A program made the translations under genes and the position numbers. 64,000 nucleotides of DNA from Bin87 sp965208015 (GTDB lineage: Bacteria > Chloroflexota > Dehalococcoidia > Lucifugimonadales > UBA3495), in NCBI GenBank assembly GCA_965208015.1, contig CBDBNT010000004.1, forward strand, positions 434,001 through 498,000, written 5' to 3'. A model generated the notes under the pieces. The model saw nothing but the letters and a program-made list of their open reading frames with translations. It was not told where the DNA came from and made no database searches. Below, piece after piece: positions 1-10,368 of this stretch (position 1 is its first letter; every line of letters starts with the position of its first letter).

Positions 1-1
1 T

Positions 2-1192
2 CCGTCCTTCATGGCCACCCGCGACGAGGAACACTCGACGCGTGGACGCGCCAACCTGCTCCGCGCGGCCCTCTCCGGCCGCATGCCCGACGGGGCCGAG
101 AGCTCCGTCACCGACCACCGGCTCCACCAGGCCCTGGACCTGTGCCTCGAGTGCAAAGCCTGCAAGGCGGAGTGCGAGTCGGGCGTGGACATGGCCAAGC
201 TCAAGTACGAGTTCCTGGACCACTACCACAAGGAGCATGGGGTCCCGCTGCGCTCCCGTTTCTTTGCCAACATCAACGGGCTGAACAAGCTGGGCAGCCG
301 GTACGCCCCCATCACCAACTGGCTGGCCGGATCCGCGCTGGGCAAGTCCCTGGCGTCAACCTTCCTGGGCATCAGCCCCCAGCGACAGCAGCCCGCCTTC
401 GCTTCGCTGTCGCTGCCCGACTGGTTCGCCCAGCGAGACCGGAACGGGCACGCCGAGGCCAGGTACGGCACCGTCGCCCTCTACAACGACACCTTCATGA
501 ACTACAACTACCCCGAGATCGGCATCGCCGCCGTGGAGGTGCTGGAGGCGGCCGGCTACCGGGTGGAGCTGGTCGACGGTAGCTGCTGCGGACGCCCCAT
601 GATTTCGAAGGGTCTTCTGGATCAGGCCCGCGAGCAGGCCCGCGCCAACATTGACGCGCTGTACGCCTATGCCAGCCAGGGCATCCCCATCGTCGGCTGC
701 GAGCCCAGTTGCCTGCTCACCCTGCGGGACGAGTACCCTGAGTTCGTGTCCAACGACCGCGCCCGCGCCGTGGCGGAAAACGCGTTCCTGATCGACGAGT
801 TCATCGCCAACGCACAGTCCGAGGGCCGGCTGGACCTGCAATTTTCCGACCAGGAGAAGCAGGTGCTCTTCCACGGCCACTGCCACCAGAAGGCCATGGT
901 GGGCACCGCCAGCTCGATGGCCGTGCTCAACATGCCGTCTGGCTACCGGGCCGAGCTGATCAACGCCGGCTGCTGCGGCATGGCCGGCTCCTTCGGCTTC
1001 GAGAAGGAGCACTACGACATTTCCATGCAGATCGGCGGCCTGTCCCTGTTCCCGGCCATCGCCGCCAAACCCGACGCCGAGGTGGCGGTCATGGGCGTGT
1101 CCTGCCGCCAGCAGGTGGAGCACGGCGCCGGCCGCCGGGCCCGCCACCTGGTCGAAGTGCTGCGGGACGCAGTGGTGACGCCGTCCAACTAG
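2..1192 (+). CDS. FAD-linked oxidase / Fe-S oxidoreductase, C-terminal part (5' end outside window)
   Basis: The frame is open to the window edge. The visible part begins just before an ATG-like codon in a stretch reading PSFMATRDEEHSTRGR, which is internal in glycolate-oxidase-like FAD/Fe-S fusion proteins, so that ATG is probably not the start. A ferredoxin-type cluster motif CLECKACKAEC follows. Two cysteine-rich CCG domains are then seen, with key segments CCGRP and HCHQK...CCGMAGSFG. Such enzymes oxidise 2-hydroxy acids (D-lactate or glycolate type) with FAD in the missing N-terminal part and pass electrons through the Fe-S half. The substrate cannot be told from this piece. Its stop codon overlaps the stop of the convergent gene in a shared CTAG. 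Confidence 0.88.
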   Translation, partial: PSFMATRDEEHSTRGRANLLRAALSGRMPDGAESSVTDHRLHQALDLCLECKACKAECESGVDMAKLKYEFLDHYHKEHGVPLRSRFFANINGLNKLGSRYAPITNWLAGSALGKSLASTFLGISPQRQQPAFASLSLPDWFAQRDRNGHAEARYGTVALYNDTFMNYNYPEIGIAAVEVLEAAGYRVELVDGSCCGRPMISKGLLDQAREQARANIDALYAYASQGIPIVGCEPSCLLTLRDEYPEFVSNDRARAVAENAFLIDEFIANAQSEGRLDLQFSDQEKQVLFHGHCHQKAMVGTASSMAVLNMPSGYRAELINAGCCGMAGSFGFEKEHYDISMQIGGLSLFPAIAAKPDAEVAVMGVSCRQQVEHGAGRRARHLVEVLRDAVVTPSN

Positions 1193-4100
1193 CGCACCAG
1201 CGCCGGCGCCTTCGGACATAAAATCGCGCGCGGCAGGCTCTCGCCAGTCTCCTGCTGGTATCGCACGCATTCCCACGGGGAAATCTGGGCCGCTCGCCAC
1301 CGCCAGTACATTCGGGCGGGATCGTTCCTCGCATCCGTTGGCGTCGGTGGCACGCCCATCGCCGGGGCCGGCGCGAGACTGATGATGGTGTCAACCTGGG
1401 ACCGATTGCCGCCGGTGACTTGAACTTCATTGGGATATTGTGGAGCAGACCTCAAACCAGGGTTCGATGTGGGGTCGGCAAAAATGGAAGGCTGGGCGTT
1501 GTTGCCAAGTCCGACAGTAATATCGCGGTCGGTCAGCAGACGAACGGGCGCCGGATCCGACTGGTCGTTTTCGGGATCGGTGTCATGCTCAGCGTCAACG
1601 CTGACCAGTAATTCGTACTGGCCCACCGGGTACCGCAGCGTCTTCCAGATGAACTGCAATTCCCTCGATTCGTCCGGCTCCAAACTTGCGCTTTGCGAGT
1701 ACATCGTATCGAGATCGGCAGCGTCCAGCAGATGGACCGTGCCTCGGCCGGCGTAGGGCCCCCGATTCTGTACTACGACGGTTATTTCGACCCAATCGCC
1801 TTTGACAATCGGATGCAATGGATCCGGTGCCTTGAAATCGACGACGGCAAAATCGATCTCGGGCGGTCGCAATTCTATCTCGAACGTTCTTACCGCGCCC
1901 GCTACCCCGGGTATCTGCACGCGGAACAAGTGATCACCAGGATCGTATCGGCTGGTGCGCCAGGTGAACTCAGCTGAATCAAAAGCGCCTGCGCCCACTC
2001 GCGGCCGCCGGGTTTCCGGCTGCTTGTCCGCTGAGGGGAAGTACAGCGTGACCGGGACATTTGCTGCAACCATGCCCGAGTTTCCCACGGTCACCGTGAT
2101 GCGAACCGGCTCGCCCACCACCGGGGACTCGGGGCTCCACGATATGTCCGCGATTGACGCAATCAGTTGCGCAGGGACGAGCCTGATCTGGATCGTGGCG
2201 GTCGTGTCCAACTCCGTAATGTTGTGCTCCGCCAACAAGGTGGCCGTAAGGTTGTGAACACCCGCGTCGTAGTGCGCCGTCTTCCACGTGAACTCGACCC
2301 TCCCGGTTTCGCCCGGTTCGATTGTCGCTGATTTTTGCTCCGGATGCTTCCGGTCTGACGGGAACGTGAGCTGCACCGGAACGTCGAGCGCAAGCGGGCC
2401 GTTGTTAATCACGTCGACCCAGATCTTCACCGCCTGCCCCTTGACTGCCGTCTCGCTGGGGTCGGAACCCATGCCGACGATGGCAACGTCAACGATAGGC
2501 GGGAGCAGTTCAACCTCAAACCGTTGCGATGCTGGAGGATCGCTGGCTACTTCCACTCTGAAATCGTGCATGCCAGGTTCATAATGGCCGGTGTGCCATG
2601 TGAACACGGCTTCGCCTATATCCCCGACATCTGCACGGGGACTGCGAGGTTCGGGCTGTCTGCCGCCCGGCGGGAAGTGCAACATAACCGGGATGTTGGC
2701 AGCGATTCGGCCATCATTCCGTACGTTCACCGTAATGGTCACTGGTTCGCTTACCCGCGGGGTTTCAGGGCTGACCGGAATGTCCAGGATACTCGCGTTG
2801 ATTATCAAGGGCGTCAGAGTGAATCCGATTTCATCCGTGGTGGGTCCCACCGTGATGTTGTCATCCAGCAGGACCGCGGCCGTCAGGGTGTGATCGCCGG
2901 GCTGGTAGTTGGAAGTCATCCACTCGAAATCGACCCTCAAGGTTTCGTCGGGCTCGAGGCGCGGTGATTGTCGCTCCGGCTGCTTGGCATCGGATGGGAA
3001 CGTGAGCCGCACCGGAACGTTAATGGCAAGCGGCCCGTCGTTGCGCACGTCAATCCATACCTCCACTGGCTCACCTACCATCGCGGTTTCGACCGGGTAT
3101 GTGCCCATGCCGACAATGGCCACATTTTCTATAGTGGGCAGCAGGTCAATTGTAAAGTGTTGTTGCGGAGTGTCGACGGCCGCCACTTCGACGAGAAACT
3201 GGTGCGCGCCTGCCGCGTATCGGCTCGTCAGCCAGTCGAACGTCGCGGTTCCAGTTTGTTTGGGGGCGACCAGGGGTTGCTTCGTTTGCGGTTGCCTGCC
3301 TCCCGGTGGGTAGTGCAGCGTGATCGGTATAGGAGTGGGAATCGGCCCGTCGTTGCGAACCGTCATCGCAATCGAAATCCGCTCGCCCACTGAGGGCGTC
3401 TCCGGGTATACCGAGACATCCACGATTGTTGCCGCGACCGCCAGCGGGGAGACGCGGAACGGCAACTCCATCAATGTCTCGCCACTGGCGATGTTGTGCT
3501 GCCCGGGTACGGTCACGGTCAGCATGTGATCGCCGACGGAGTAGTCTCTGGTTTTCCAGGTGAAACGAGCGGTTCTGGTGGCCTCTGCTGGTACTGACGG
3601 ACTGCGGGTCTCAGGGTTCTTGGCAGCAGAAGGGAAGCGCAGCGTTACCGGCACGTTGACGGTGGCCGGCCCATTGTTTTGCACCTCCACCTCGATGGCG
3701 ACTTCTTCGCCCTGCATCGCCGTGTCCTGGTGAGATGTGCTGATGCCTACTATCCCGGCGTTGATATGCAGCGTTACGTCCCGGCTAACCTCCACCACGC
3801 GGCCGTATTCTGTTGACATCAACGCCAATTTCAGCGTGTGCTGTCCCAGGTATTTGCCCGATGCCGGCAACTTCCAGGTGATCGTTTTTTCCAACTGAGC
3901 GCTGGCTGCCAGCTCTCCCAGGTCTTGGTTCGCTGGTGTCTGGGGAGCGTCGTCCAAGAATAAATTCACGGTCAGCGGCAGCGCTATATCGCTGTTGTTC
4001 TGTACCGTCAGAGCAACAGTGACCGCGTCGCCAAGAAACGGCATTTCGGGTGAGATGGAGACGGCCGTCACCTCGACCTCCACCAGGGGCTCTTGGCGAG

Positions 4101-7100
4101 TGATTTCGATGACCTCCGTGTTGTTATCCAAGGACAGGTCGACCGCCGCCGAAAGCAGGACTTTGATGGTATGGCCGCCGGGCGGTACGTCCCGCAGTGG
4201 CACTGCCACGGTCTCAGTCCTGGTTTGGCCGTTTTGAATCACCATCGTGTGCCGGCGCAATTCGAGCGGGTCCGTGCCGTCATCAGGCATCAGAATGAAC
4301 CGCACGGCGGCCGGTTCGGCAGCCGGCCCGTCATTCGCCACCGCAACAGTCACTTCGACGGATTCGGCAGCGAACGGCAAAGAAGTCTGCAGCGGGTCAA
4401 CTGATACCAGTCGCATGTCCACAGTTCCGAATTCCGGGCCGGTCAACGTGCGGCGTGTGCTGACTTTGTTGCCCGTCTCTTCCCCGAGATCCAGCAGAAT
4501 ATCGTCAGGATGGACGACATTGATCCGGTCTGTTGACTCGGCGGAGTTGTTGGCTTCGTTGATGTCGGTGAAGTCGTTCGGGCTTATTACGGTGACGGTG
4601 GCTGTGATCGGTTGGTCGCTCAAGGCCGGCAGCGTCGGAATGGTCCACGCGACTTCGCTCTCCACCTTGCCTCCAAACGGCACAGCGCACTTGGAGAAGC
4701 AGAGCGTAGCAGTATCGCTGATTGCATGGTCTTCGGGGCCGGTCATGGCGATTGCGGCGGCAACGTCCGTGTCGCAGCTGTAGTTATAGACCGTGTAGAC
4801 GATGCGCAGGTTTTCGCCGACCTGGTAATCGGGCGTCGACCGCTGCTGCCCGCCGATATCTCTGACCGCATCAACGGTTACCCGAACGTCTTCAAGGCAG
4901 CTTTCAGGCGCATCATCGTCCTCGAATGCGGAATTGAACAATTCGACGGTTAGCGGGCCGGTGTTGTCGTTCGGCGTGGTGTCATCCGGTACATCGACGG
5001 ATACCCGAAGGTCATACATTCCTGACGGTTTGCCGGTGGTGTCCCACCGGAGTTCCACGTTCTCACCGGAATCCGGTTCTATGAGCGGGGACCTTTCCAT
5101 TGCTACGGCAGTCGTATCGTGCTGGTCTTGGACCGTGTACAGGCTCACCGGCGTCGCCACAGGGGCCTCACCGCGGTTCGCCACTGTTGCCACAATCTCC
5201 AGTGTCTGGCCAATCGCAGCCACGTTGCGATTGATCGTAGCTCCGGTCAGTGCTATATCCACTACTGACGCACGGAGCGTTATGGCGAATGGAAGTTCAT
5301 CGTTCGCATCCCTGCTGTAGTCCGCTACGCTGGCCACGATTTTCAGCTGGTGCTCGCCGACTTCGACCTCAGTGGTATCCCACGCTAGGACAGCCGTGCC
5401 CGCCTCGCCGGCCGTTATCGATTCTATAGACGCGATGCTGCTCGCCTTATCGGAATCTCCAACATACAAGCCAACCTCTATGTCGCTGATATCAGCATCG
5501 CTTTCGTTGAGGACCTGGACGTTGATGCTTACGGGTAACCCGGCTATGTTGTCGTTCGACGCCGGCATTGCTGATGACAGCTCTATGGGATTGCGAAAAG
5601 TCACGCTGGCCGTCTGCGTGTCATCTTCATCGGGAACCTGTACCTCCGTCCCGACGGAGACGAACACGTGAACTTGACCCACATCCTGCCCGGCCGTGTC
5701 CCACTCGACGATGACGTCTCCTGTATCACCGGCCGCCACGGAGTCAATTGTCTCCGCGTCCAGCAGGGTCTCTACTTGGGACTCGCTGAGGACAACGGTC
5801 AGGTCTTTCAGATCTTCCTGGCCCACGTTTTCGACTTCAGCGGTGAACGTGATGGTATCGCCGGTGACAGCCTCGGCGCTCTCCGGGGAGACGCTTTTGA
5901 GCAGGAGCCAGTTTCGTATTTCGATGCTCGTAGAGACCGTGTTGTTGGATGCGTCCGTGTCGCCGAACGCTGCGGCGACCACCTCCAGCTCGTAGCGGCC
6001 AACCGCAATATCGCCGGTATCCCAATCGAATGATCCGGTTGTTGAACCGCCGACGGCTATGGTCGGTACGGTTCTCGTATCCTCAGGTTCCGCCTCACCT
6101 CGTTCTTCGCCTTCCGCTGTGACGTGCAGGCTGACCGTGACCTCGCCCGTGTCGTGATTTCCGGAGTTGGCAACGGTGAACGGCACACTTGCGGAGTTCC
6201 CTGCAATGGCGGTGGCAACCGGCGTTTCGGTGAAACTCAACGCCACGTCCACCGGGTTATGCAGAATGAGCGATGCAGCCGCGCCGTCGTTGGTTGAATC
6301 GTTATCGTCAGCCACCGTTGCAACCGCACGCAAAGTGTATGTCCTGGCTTCCGCCTCGTCGGTATCCCACGAGATGGTAACGGTCTTCGTGCCGTCCACA
6401 GCCATGGTGTCGGCAGTCACGGTTTCCAGCGGTTCGGCATCTTCAGCGCCGTCCGCGTCGAACAGCGACACTTCGGGCGTCACTGCCGGAACGTTGCCGC
6501 GGTTTTCCAGCGTGACGGTGAAATCAACCGTATCCCCAATAACCGCTTCAGCCGCCGACGCCGTGACGGACTTGACGGCGACGTCCACCGACGGCTCCAC
6601 CAGGGTCACGGTGACGCTCGCGCTGTCGTTGTCGGCGTTGCCGTCGCCTTCGGTCGCAGCCAGGATGCGCAGGCTGTGTTCTCCCGCTTCCGCCCCGCCG
6701 GTGTCCCACGACAGCGTCGCGGTGCCCTCGCCGGCGGCGGCGAGAGCCGAAACCGTGTCTGAATCCAGAGCTGTTGTATCCGCGCCGCGGTCCAGGGTTA
6801 CGGTAGTTTCCGCTGTAGCGTCGGCGTCGCCCTCGTTTTCCACCTTCACAGTAAAATTGACCGTCTCCCCGATTACGACGGTGGTCACGGAGGGAGTAAC
6901 CGACTCGACGGAGATGTCCGGCGCCGGGTCCGGCTCCTCATTGACGATGTTAATTGCTTGCGCGGATGTAGCGCTGTTGTTCTCTGGGTTAGAGTCAGCA
7001 AAATCAGCGGGAGCGGATACGGTTACGGTGGCGACTACCTTTTCGCCTGTGGCATTGGGATGCTTGCCCAGGTCCCATTGGTCATTCCCGTATATGGGAA

Positions 7101-7494
7101 CATTGGCTGAGACGGTGCACCCTGTTGTGCAAGACTCAGTCGTGGAATTCTGGATTTGGATTGTCGCCCCGCTCACTGACCCCGTCAGAACCACGCTGGC
7201 GGTGACTTCACGACAGCTCGAATTGTTGACGGTGTAATAGATAAATATTTGAGCGTCGGATGCATAATCTGGCGGGTCATTGAGGCCATAGTCGAATCTG
7301 TTGAAATCGTAGATTCCAACGTCCGTGACCCTCACATCGTCGTCGGCAGTGCAATCCTGCTGCGGGGCCGCGCTTTGCGGAGTTGGCACCGGCGCGAGGG
7401 CCGCTTCGCTGGCCGGTTGGGTTGACCAGCCCGCCAACGACGTGCCGGCGGCTGTTGCCGCCAGGACCAGTATCAGCAGATAAACGCGACGCAT
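1189..7494 (-). CDS. Giant secreted CARDB-repeat adhesin-like protein (2101 aa)
   Basis: An N-terminal signal peptide (MRRVYLLILVLAATAAG) is followed almost entirely by Ig-like CARDB modules of about 110-130 residues. Each has a core such as GETVNFTVKVENEGDA and a closing W-D/K-T-G/A turn. A four-cysteine domain at about residues 47-185 recurs at about residues 865-1010. From about residue 1245 to 1900 the modules alternate between two types (openers like IVGMGTYPVETA and ILDIPVSPETPR), so pairs were duplicated as units. No catalytic motif or C-terminal membrane anchor is visible. CARDB proteins are extracellular, often adhesive or scaffold-like; the exact role is unknown. It sits 45 bp behind another secreted protein and is probably co-transcribed with it. 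Confidence 0.85.
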   Translation of the reverse strand: MRRVYLLILVLAATAAGTSLAGWSTQPASEAALAPVPTPQSAAPQQDCTADDDVRVTDVGIYDFNRFDYGLNDPPDYASDAQIFIYYTVNNSSCREVTASVVLTGSVSGATIQIQNSTTESCTTGCTVSANVPIYGNDQWDLGKHPNATGEKVVATVTVSAPADFADSNPENNSATSAQAINIVNEEPDPAPDISVESVTPSVTTVVIGETVNFTVKVENEGDADATAETTVTLDRGADTTALDSDTVSALAAAGEGTATLSWDTGGAEAGEHSLRILAATEGDGNADNDSASVTVTLVEPSVDVAVKSVTASAAEAVIGDTVDFTVTLENRGNVPAVTPEVSLFDADGAEDAEPLETVTADTMAVDGTKTVTISWDTDEAEARTYTLRAVATVADDNDSTNDGAAASLILHNPVDVALSFTETPVATAIAGNSASVPFTVANSGNHDTGEVTVSLHVTAEGEERGEAEPEDTRTVPTIAVGGSTTGSFDWDTGDIAVGRYELEVVAAAFGDTDASNNTVSTSIEIRNWLLLKSVSPESAEAVTGDTITFTAEVENVGQEDLKDLTVVLSESQVETLLDAETIDSVAAGDTGDVIVEWDTAGQDVGQVHVFVSVGTEVQVPDEDDTQTASVTFRNPIELSSAMPASNDNIAGLPVSINVQVLNESDADISDIEVGLYVGDSDKASSIASIESITAGEAGTAVLAWDTTEVEVGEHQLKIVASVADYSRDANDELPFAITLRASVVDIALTGATINRNVAAIGQTLEIVATVANRGEAPVATPVSLYTVQDQHDTTAVAMERSPLIEPDSGENVELRWDTTGKPSGMYDLRVSVDVPDDTTPNDNTGPLTVELFNSAFEDDDAPESCLEDVRVTVDAVRDIGGQQRSTPDYQVGENLRIVYTVYNYSCDTDVAAAIAMTGPEDHAISDTATLCFSKCAVPFGGKVESEVAWTIPTLPALSDQPITATVTVISPNDFTDINEANNSAESTDRINVVHPDDILLDLGEETGNKVSTRRTLTGPEFGTVDMRLVSVDPLQTSLPFAAESVEVTVAVANDGPAAEPAAVRFILMPDDGTDPLELRRHTMVIQNGQTRTETVAVPLRDVPPGGHTIKVLLSAAVDLSLDNNTEVIEITRQEPLVEVEVTAVSISPEMPFLGDAVTVALTVQNNSDIALPLTVNLFLDDAPQTPANQDLGELAASAQLEKTITWKLPASGKYLGQHTLKLALMSTEYGRVVEVSRDVTLHINAGIVGISTSHQDTAMQGEEVAIEVEVQNNGPATVNVPVTLRFPSAAKNPETRSPSVPAEATRTARFTWKTRDYSVGDHMLTVTVPGQHNIASGETLMELPFRVSPLAVAATIVDVSVYPETPSVGERISIAMTVRNDGPIPTPIPITLHYPPGGRQPQTKQPLVAPKQTGTATFDWLTSRYAAGAHQFLVEVAAVDTPQQHFTIDLLPTIENVAIVGMGTYPVETAMVGEPVEVWIDVRNDGPLAINVPVRLTFPSDAKQPERQSPRLEPDETLRVDFEWMTSNYQPGDHTLTAAVLLDDNITVGPTTDEIGFTLTPLIINASILDIPVSPETPRVSEPVTITVNVRNDGRIAANIPVMLHFPPGGRQPEPRSPRADVGDIGEAVFTWHTGHYEPGMHDFRVEVASDPPASQRFEVELLPPIVDVAIVGMGSDPSETAVKGQAVKIWVDVINNGPLALDVPVQLTFPSDRKHPEQKSATIEPGETGRVEFTWKTAHYDAGVHNLTATLLAEHNITELDTTATIQIRLVPAQLIASIADISWSPESPVVGEPVRITVTVGNSGMVAANVPVTLYFPSADKQPETRRPRVGAGAFDSAEFTWRTSRYDPGDHLFRVQIPGVAGAVRTFEIELRPPEIDFAVVDFKAPDPLHPIVKGDWVEITVVVQNRGPYAGRGTVHLLDAADLDTMYSQSASLEPDESRELQFIWKTLRYPVGQYELLVSVDAEHDTDPENDQSDPAPVRLLTDRDITVGLGNNAQPSIFADPTSNPGLRSAPQYPNEVQVTGGNRSQVDTIISLAPAPAMGVPPTPTDARNDPARMYWRWRAAQISPWECVRYQQETGESLPRAILCPKAPALVR

Positions 7495-7539
7495 CGCCGA
7501 ACAGGCTGAAGATAAGCGTTCGTCCGAGTGTGATGCGGA

Positions 7540-8577
7540 TTAGGAGCTCGGCTTGGTGTACACCAACATGACCGCGCCGGCTGCGGTTGCCCCTTCATCG
7601 ACGGCGACTGTAACCTCGTAGAGACGGCTGGCGTCGTCGGTTCGCGCCAATTCGAACCCGGACACGGCCAACCGGGCCGGCTGCTGAGCCGCGACCACCG
7701 CGCCATCGTCCACTATCAACTTGGCGGTGACGGCGGACTGGCCCGGAGTCGGAACACTCGTGATCAATACCGACGCCGACGGCAGGATGCTCTCGATGGT
7801 CGGCGGTACCACGAACCTGACCGGGTCGGATGTTCCCCCGTTGGACTCATCGCTGAACAGCACAAAGGCGTTGTAATCCGGATACTGCCAGTGGTAATAG
7901 CCAACCGAGTCGCGATCCACATCGTCGATTTCGGATACCTCTGGCCCCGCAGCTGACAACACTTGGTTGATGGCCAGCCGCAACAGGTTTTGCTTCAGGC
8001 CGTTTACTTGTTGGTCCTGGTCCTGCGGATCGTACTTCCAGATGCCGGCGGCCGGTTCGTCCGCCGGCAAATAGGCCACGACCCACCCGCGGTCATCATA
8101 ATACACTGTCACCAATCTGGGCGGCGCCACGCTCTCGCGGCTCGTCGCGACGACCATCGGCAGCTCGATTATGCCGAAGTTGCCCCCTGAATCCACGTGG
8201 CGGCCTGGTTTCTTGCGGTTGGCGTTCGATTCGTCCGGGGCCTCCAACAGGGATTCGGTGATGTCCATGACGTTTAGCCGGGGGCGCAGGTCGTCCGGCT
8301 CATCGCCCTGGAGGTGATCGGGCACCCGGTGGTGTGCGGAAAATCCCGCCTCCTCTTCTCGGAAAGCCGTGGCGTCGTCGCCTTGGGATGTGGCGACCAG
8401 ATCATCCGGTTCCGCCAAGTCCCAAACCGTCGCTGCGCTTGTGGGCGCATAACTGGTTTCTGCCAGCGCTCCATTGCCCAGCCAGAAAAGCAGCGCCGCC
8501 GACAGCGCAACGATCAAATGAATCCAAAACAGCCGCGGGCATGGCGGTACTCGATGCGACGGGATGAGATGCTTCAT
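7540..8577 (-). CDS. Secreted protein of unknown function (345 aa), upstream partner of the CARDB giant
   Basis: The first 40 residues contain a hydrophobic signal or anchor helix (IHLIVALSAALLFWLGNGALA). The rest is hydrophilic with no family I recognise; the C-terminal 100 residues look beta-rich (ASVLITSVPTPGQSAVTAKL). It lies 45 bp upstream of the CARDB giant in the same direction and is preceded by an AT-rich promoter, so the two probably form one transcript and may act together at the cell surface. That partnership is inferred from position only. Confidence 0.7.
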   Translation of the reverse strand: MKHLIPSHRVPPCPRLFWIHLIVALSAALLFWLGNGALAETSYAPTSAATVWDLAEPDDLVATSQGDDATAFREEEAGFSAHHRVPDHLQGDEPDDLRPRLNVMDITESLLEAPDESNANRKKPGRHVDSGGNFGIIELPMVVATSRESVAPPRLVTVYYDDRGWVVAYLPADEPAAGIWKYDPQDQDQQVNGLKQNLLRLAINQVLSAAGPEVSEIDDVDRDSVGYYHWQYPDYNAFVLFSDESNGGTSDPVRFVVPPTIESILPSASVLITSVPTPGQSAVTAKLIVDDGAVVAAQQPARLAVSGFELARTDDASRLYEVTVAVDEGATAAGAVMLVYTKPSS

Positions 8578-8651
8578 GATGCAGATACCGTTGGCACTGA
8601 TTTGAGGGGATTGGGGAAAGGCCGCGGGTTAGCGTGGCAGCTTTCGCGGCG

Positions 8652-8679
8652 GTATTTTAGTAATTTTCTAAAAAATTGC
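8652..8679 (-). promoter_or_regulatory. Predicted promoter of the secreted-protein operon
   Basis: Read on the minus strand: TTGCAA, 16 bp spacer, TAAAAT, in a locally AT-rich stretch about 75 bp upstream of the 345-aa secreted protein start. The rest of the 8578-8828 gap shows no gene. Confidence 0.5.
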
Positions 8680-8828
8680 AAATTCTGATTTATCGACTGC
8701 AACTATGCGCCTTTCAGGATGACGAAGCCGCTTCGCCGCTTGCTGCCGTCGGTGGCCGACGCAGTGGTATGATGCGTTCACCGCCGCCACTCTTCGCCAC
8801 ACCGCCGCCCGACCCATCGAGGCTCGCC

Positions 8829-9581
8829 ATGACCACCACCAGATCCGCCCAACTGCCGGCTACCCCGGCTCAGACCACTCCCCTCTTCCGCCTCCCCGAC
8901 ATTCCGGAGAAGCATCCCGACGACATGACCTCCGTGCAGCACCTCCACGAACCCGGCCACACTCACCATCTGTCCCAATATCTGGGCCACCCCGACACTA
9001 CCCTGGTCACTGGCGAACGCTACGTCATCCTCGGCCCGGACTATGACGCCAACGACTGCCGCTACCCCGACCTGCTGGTGGCCTTCGGCGTTGACCCCGC
9101 CGCCTACCGGGCCCGCAACGGCTACGTGGTGACCGAACAAGGCAAGCCGCCGGACTTCATCCTGGAAGTAGCGTCCCGGCACTCCGCCAGCACCGACCGG
9201 GGAGTGAAGAAGGATTACTACGAACGGCTGAGGGTGGGGGAGTATTGGCTGTTCGACAGTGCCGGCGAGTTCTACGGGTTCGTCCTGAGGGGCTACCGGC
9301 TGGTGGAAGGGAAATACGAGGAGACCGAGGCGCGGGAGGTCCGGCCCGGGGTGTTCCAAGGCTACAGTGCGGCGCTGAACCTGATCCTGCGGGTGGAGGA
9401 TGGCTTCCTGGGGCTGTACGACCCGGCCACGGAGGAGCACATCCCGACCTTTCAATCGGAACGGGCACGGGCCGACGCCGAGCGCGCCGCCCGCGTCGAG
9501 GCCGAAGCCCGCGCCGACAGCGCCGAAGCCCGGGCGCAGGAGCTGGCAGCGGAACTGGACCGGCTGCGCGAGGGCCGGTAG
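8829..9581 (+). CDS. Uma2-family PD-(D/E)XK endonuclease-like protein with C-terminal coiled coil
   Basis: Uma2 (DUF820) core: YPDLLVAFG supplies the first acidic residue, PPDFILEVASRHS the PD...ExA part, and a lysine follows in KKDYYERLRVGEYWLFD. The last 45 residues are an Ala/Arg/Glu coiled coil, a common Uma2 tail. The ATG at 8829 was chosen because the frame upstream (from 8676) is low-complexity and lies in a probable promoter region. Uma2 proteins are abundant in Chloroflexota and Cyanobacteria; their substrate is not established. A second Uma2 gene lies at 14.5 kb. Confidence 0.82.
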   Translation: MTTTRSAQLPATPAQTTPLFRLPDIPEKHPDDMTSVQHLHEPGHTHHLSQYLGHPDTTLVTGERYVILGPDYDANDCRYPDLLVAFGVDPAAYRARNGYVVTEQGKPPDFILEVASRHSASTDRGVKKDYYERLRVGEYWLFDSAGEFYGFVLRGYRLVEGKYEETEAREVRPGVFQGYSAALNLILRVEDGFLGLYDPATEEHIPTFQSERARADAERAARVEAEARADSAEARAQELAAELDRLREGR

Positions 9582-9699
9582 CCTCGACGTCCTACTGCAG
9601 TGCCAAGGCGCTCCATGGAAGTCGAACACCAACTCCGAACTATTACGCTCAACCCGTTAGGTCCGACCGGGGTAGGGCAAGTGGTACGATATTAACGCA

Positions 9700-10365
9700 A
9701 TGCAAACTCGAACCGCTGTTCCTCTCCCCTCGCAGCCGCTTCCGGGCACGCTCGCAGACCTGATCCTGCCCGAATCCGCAGGCGCACGCCGTATCGCCAG
9801 GGACATAGCCCTGGTCGTCGCCGGCAGCCTGGTGGTGGCGCTGTTCGCACAGATCAAGATTCCATTGGGATTCACTCCCGTGCCCATCACCGGGCAGACC
9901 TTCGCCGTTCTGCTGGTGGGCGCGATGCTGGGCGGCTGGCGCGGTGGATTGGCGTTGGCGCTCTACGCGCTGGAAGGGGCTTTCCTGCCGTTCTTTGCCG
10001 GCGGGGCCTCCGGCTGGTTCTGGCTGCTGCCGTCGGGCGGATACATCGTGGGCTTCATACCTGCGGCGGCGCTGGTCGGTTGGCTGTGCCAATGGGGGTG
10101 GAACCGGCGCCCCTGGATCCTGGCGGCCATGCTGCTGGGCAATGTCGCGCTGTACGTGCCGGGGCTGATCCAGCTGAACCTGTTGCTGCCGGCCAACGTG
10201 GCCGAGGCCTGGGGTTGCGCCAATGTGTGGCAGTGCGGTCTGCTGCCGTTCATCGCCGGCGACCTGGCAAAGCTCATCGTGGCAAGCCTGGCGGTGCCGG
10301 CGGGATGGGCGCTGCTGGACCGGTTCGCGATAAAACCCGACCACGACCGCGACCCACCGCAGTAA
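9700..10365 (+). CDS. bioY: Biotin transporter BioY (ECF S component)
   Basis: A 221-residue integral membrane protein with about six hydrophobic helices. It carries the BioY signature region: IPLGFTPVPITGQTFAV, then GAMLGGWRGGLALALY and a GGYIVGF segment. It binds biotin at the membrane and works with an energy-coupling module (AT-T) or alone; no ECF ATPase or transmembrane partner is encoded nearby, so it would share one encoded elsewhere. A possible -10 (TACGAT) lies just upstream near 9689. The next gene begins 3 bp after its stop. Confidence 0.93.
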   Translation: MQTRTAVPLPSQPLPGTLADLILPESAGARRIARDIALVVAGSLVVALFAQIKIPLGFTPVPITGQTFAVLLVGAMLGGWRGGLALALYALEGAFLPFFAGGASGWFWLLPSGGYIVGFIPAAALVGWLCQWGWNRRPWILAAMLLGNVALYVPGLIQLNLLLPANVAEAWGCANVWQCGLLPFIAGDLAKLIVASLAVPAGWALLDRFAIKPDHDRDPPQ

Positions 10366-10368
10366 CCC

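Noticed and set aside
356..1300. Minus-strand 314-codon open frame inside the FAD/Fe-S oxidase
   Set aside because: Antisense shadow of a strongly conserved coding region; low-complexity Ala/Gly/His composition, no family resemblance.
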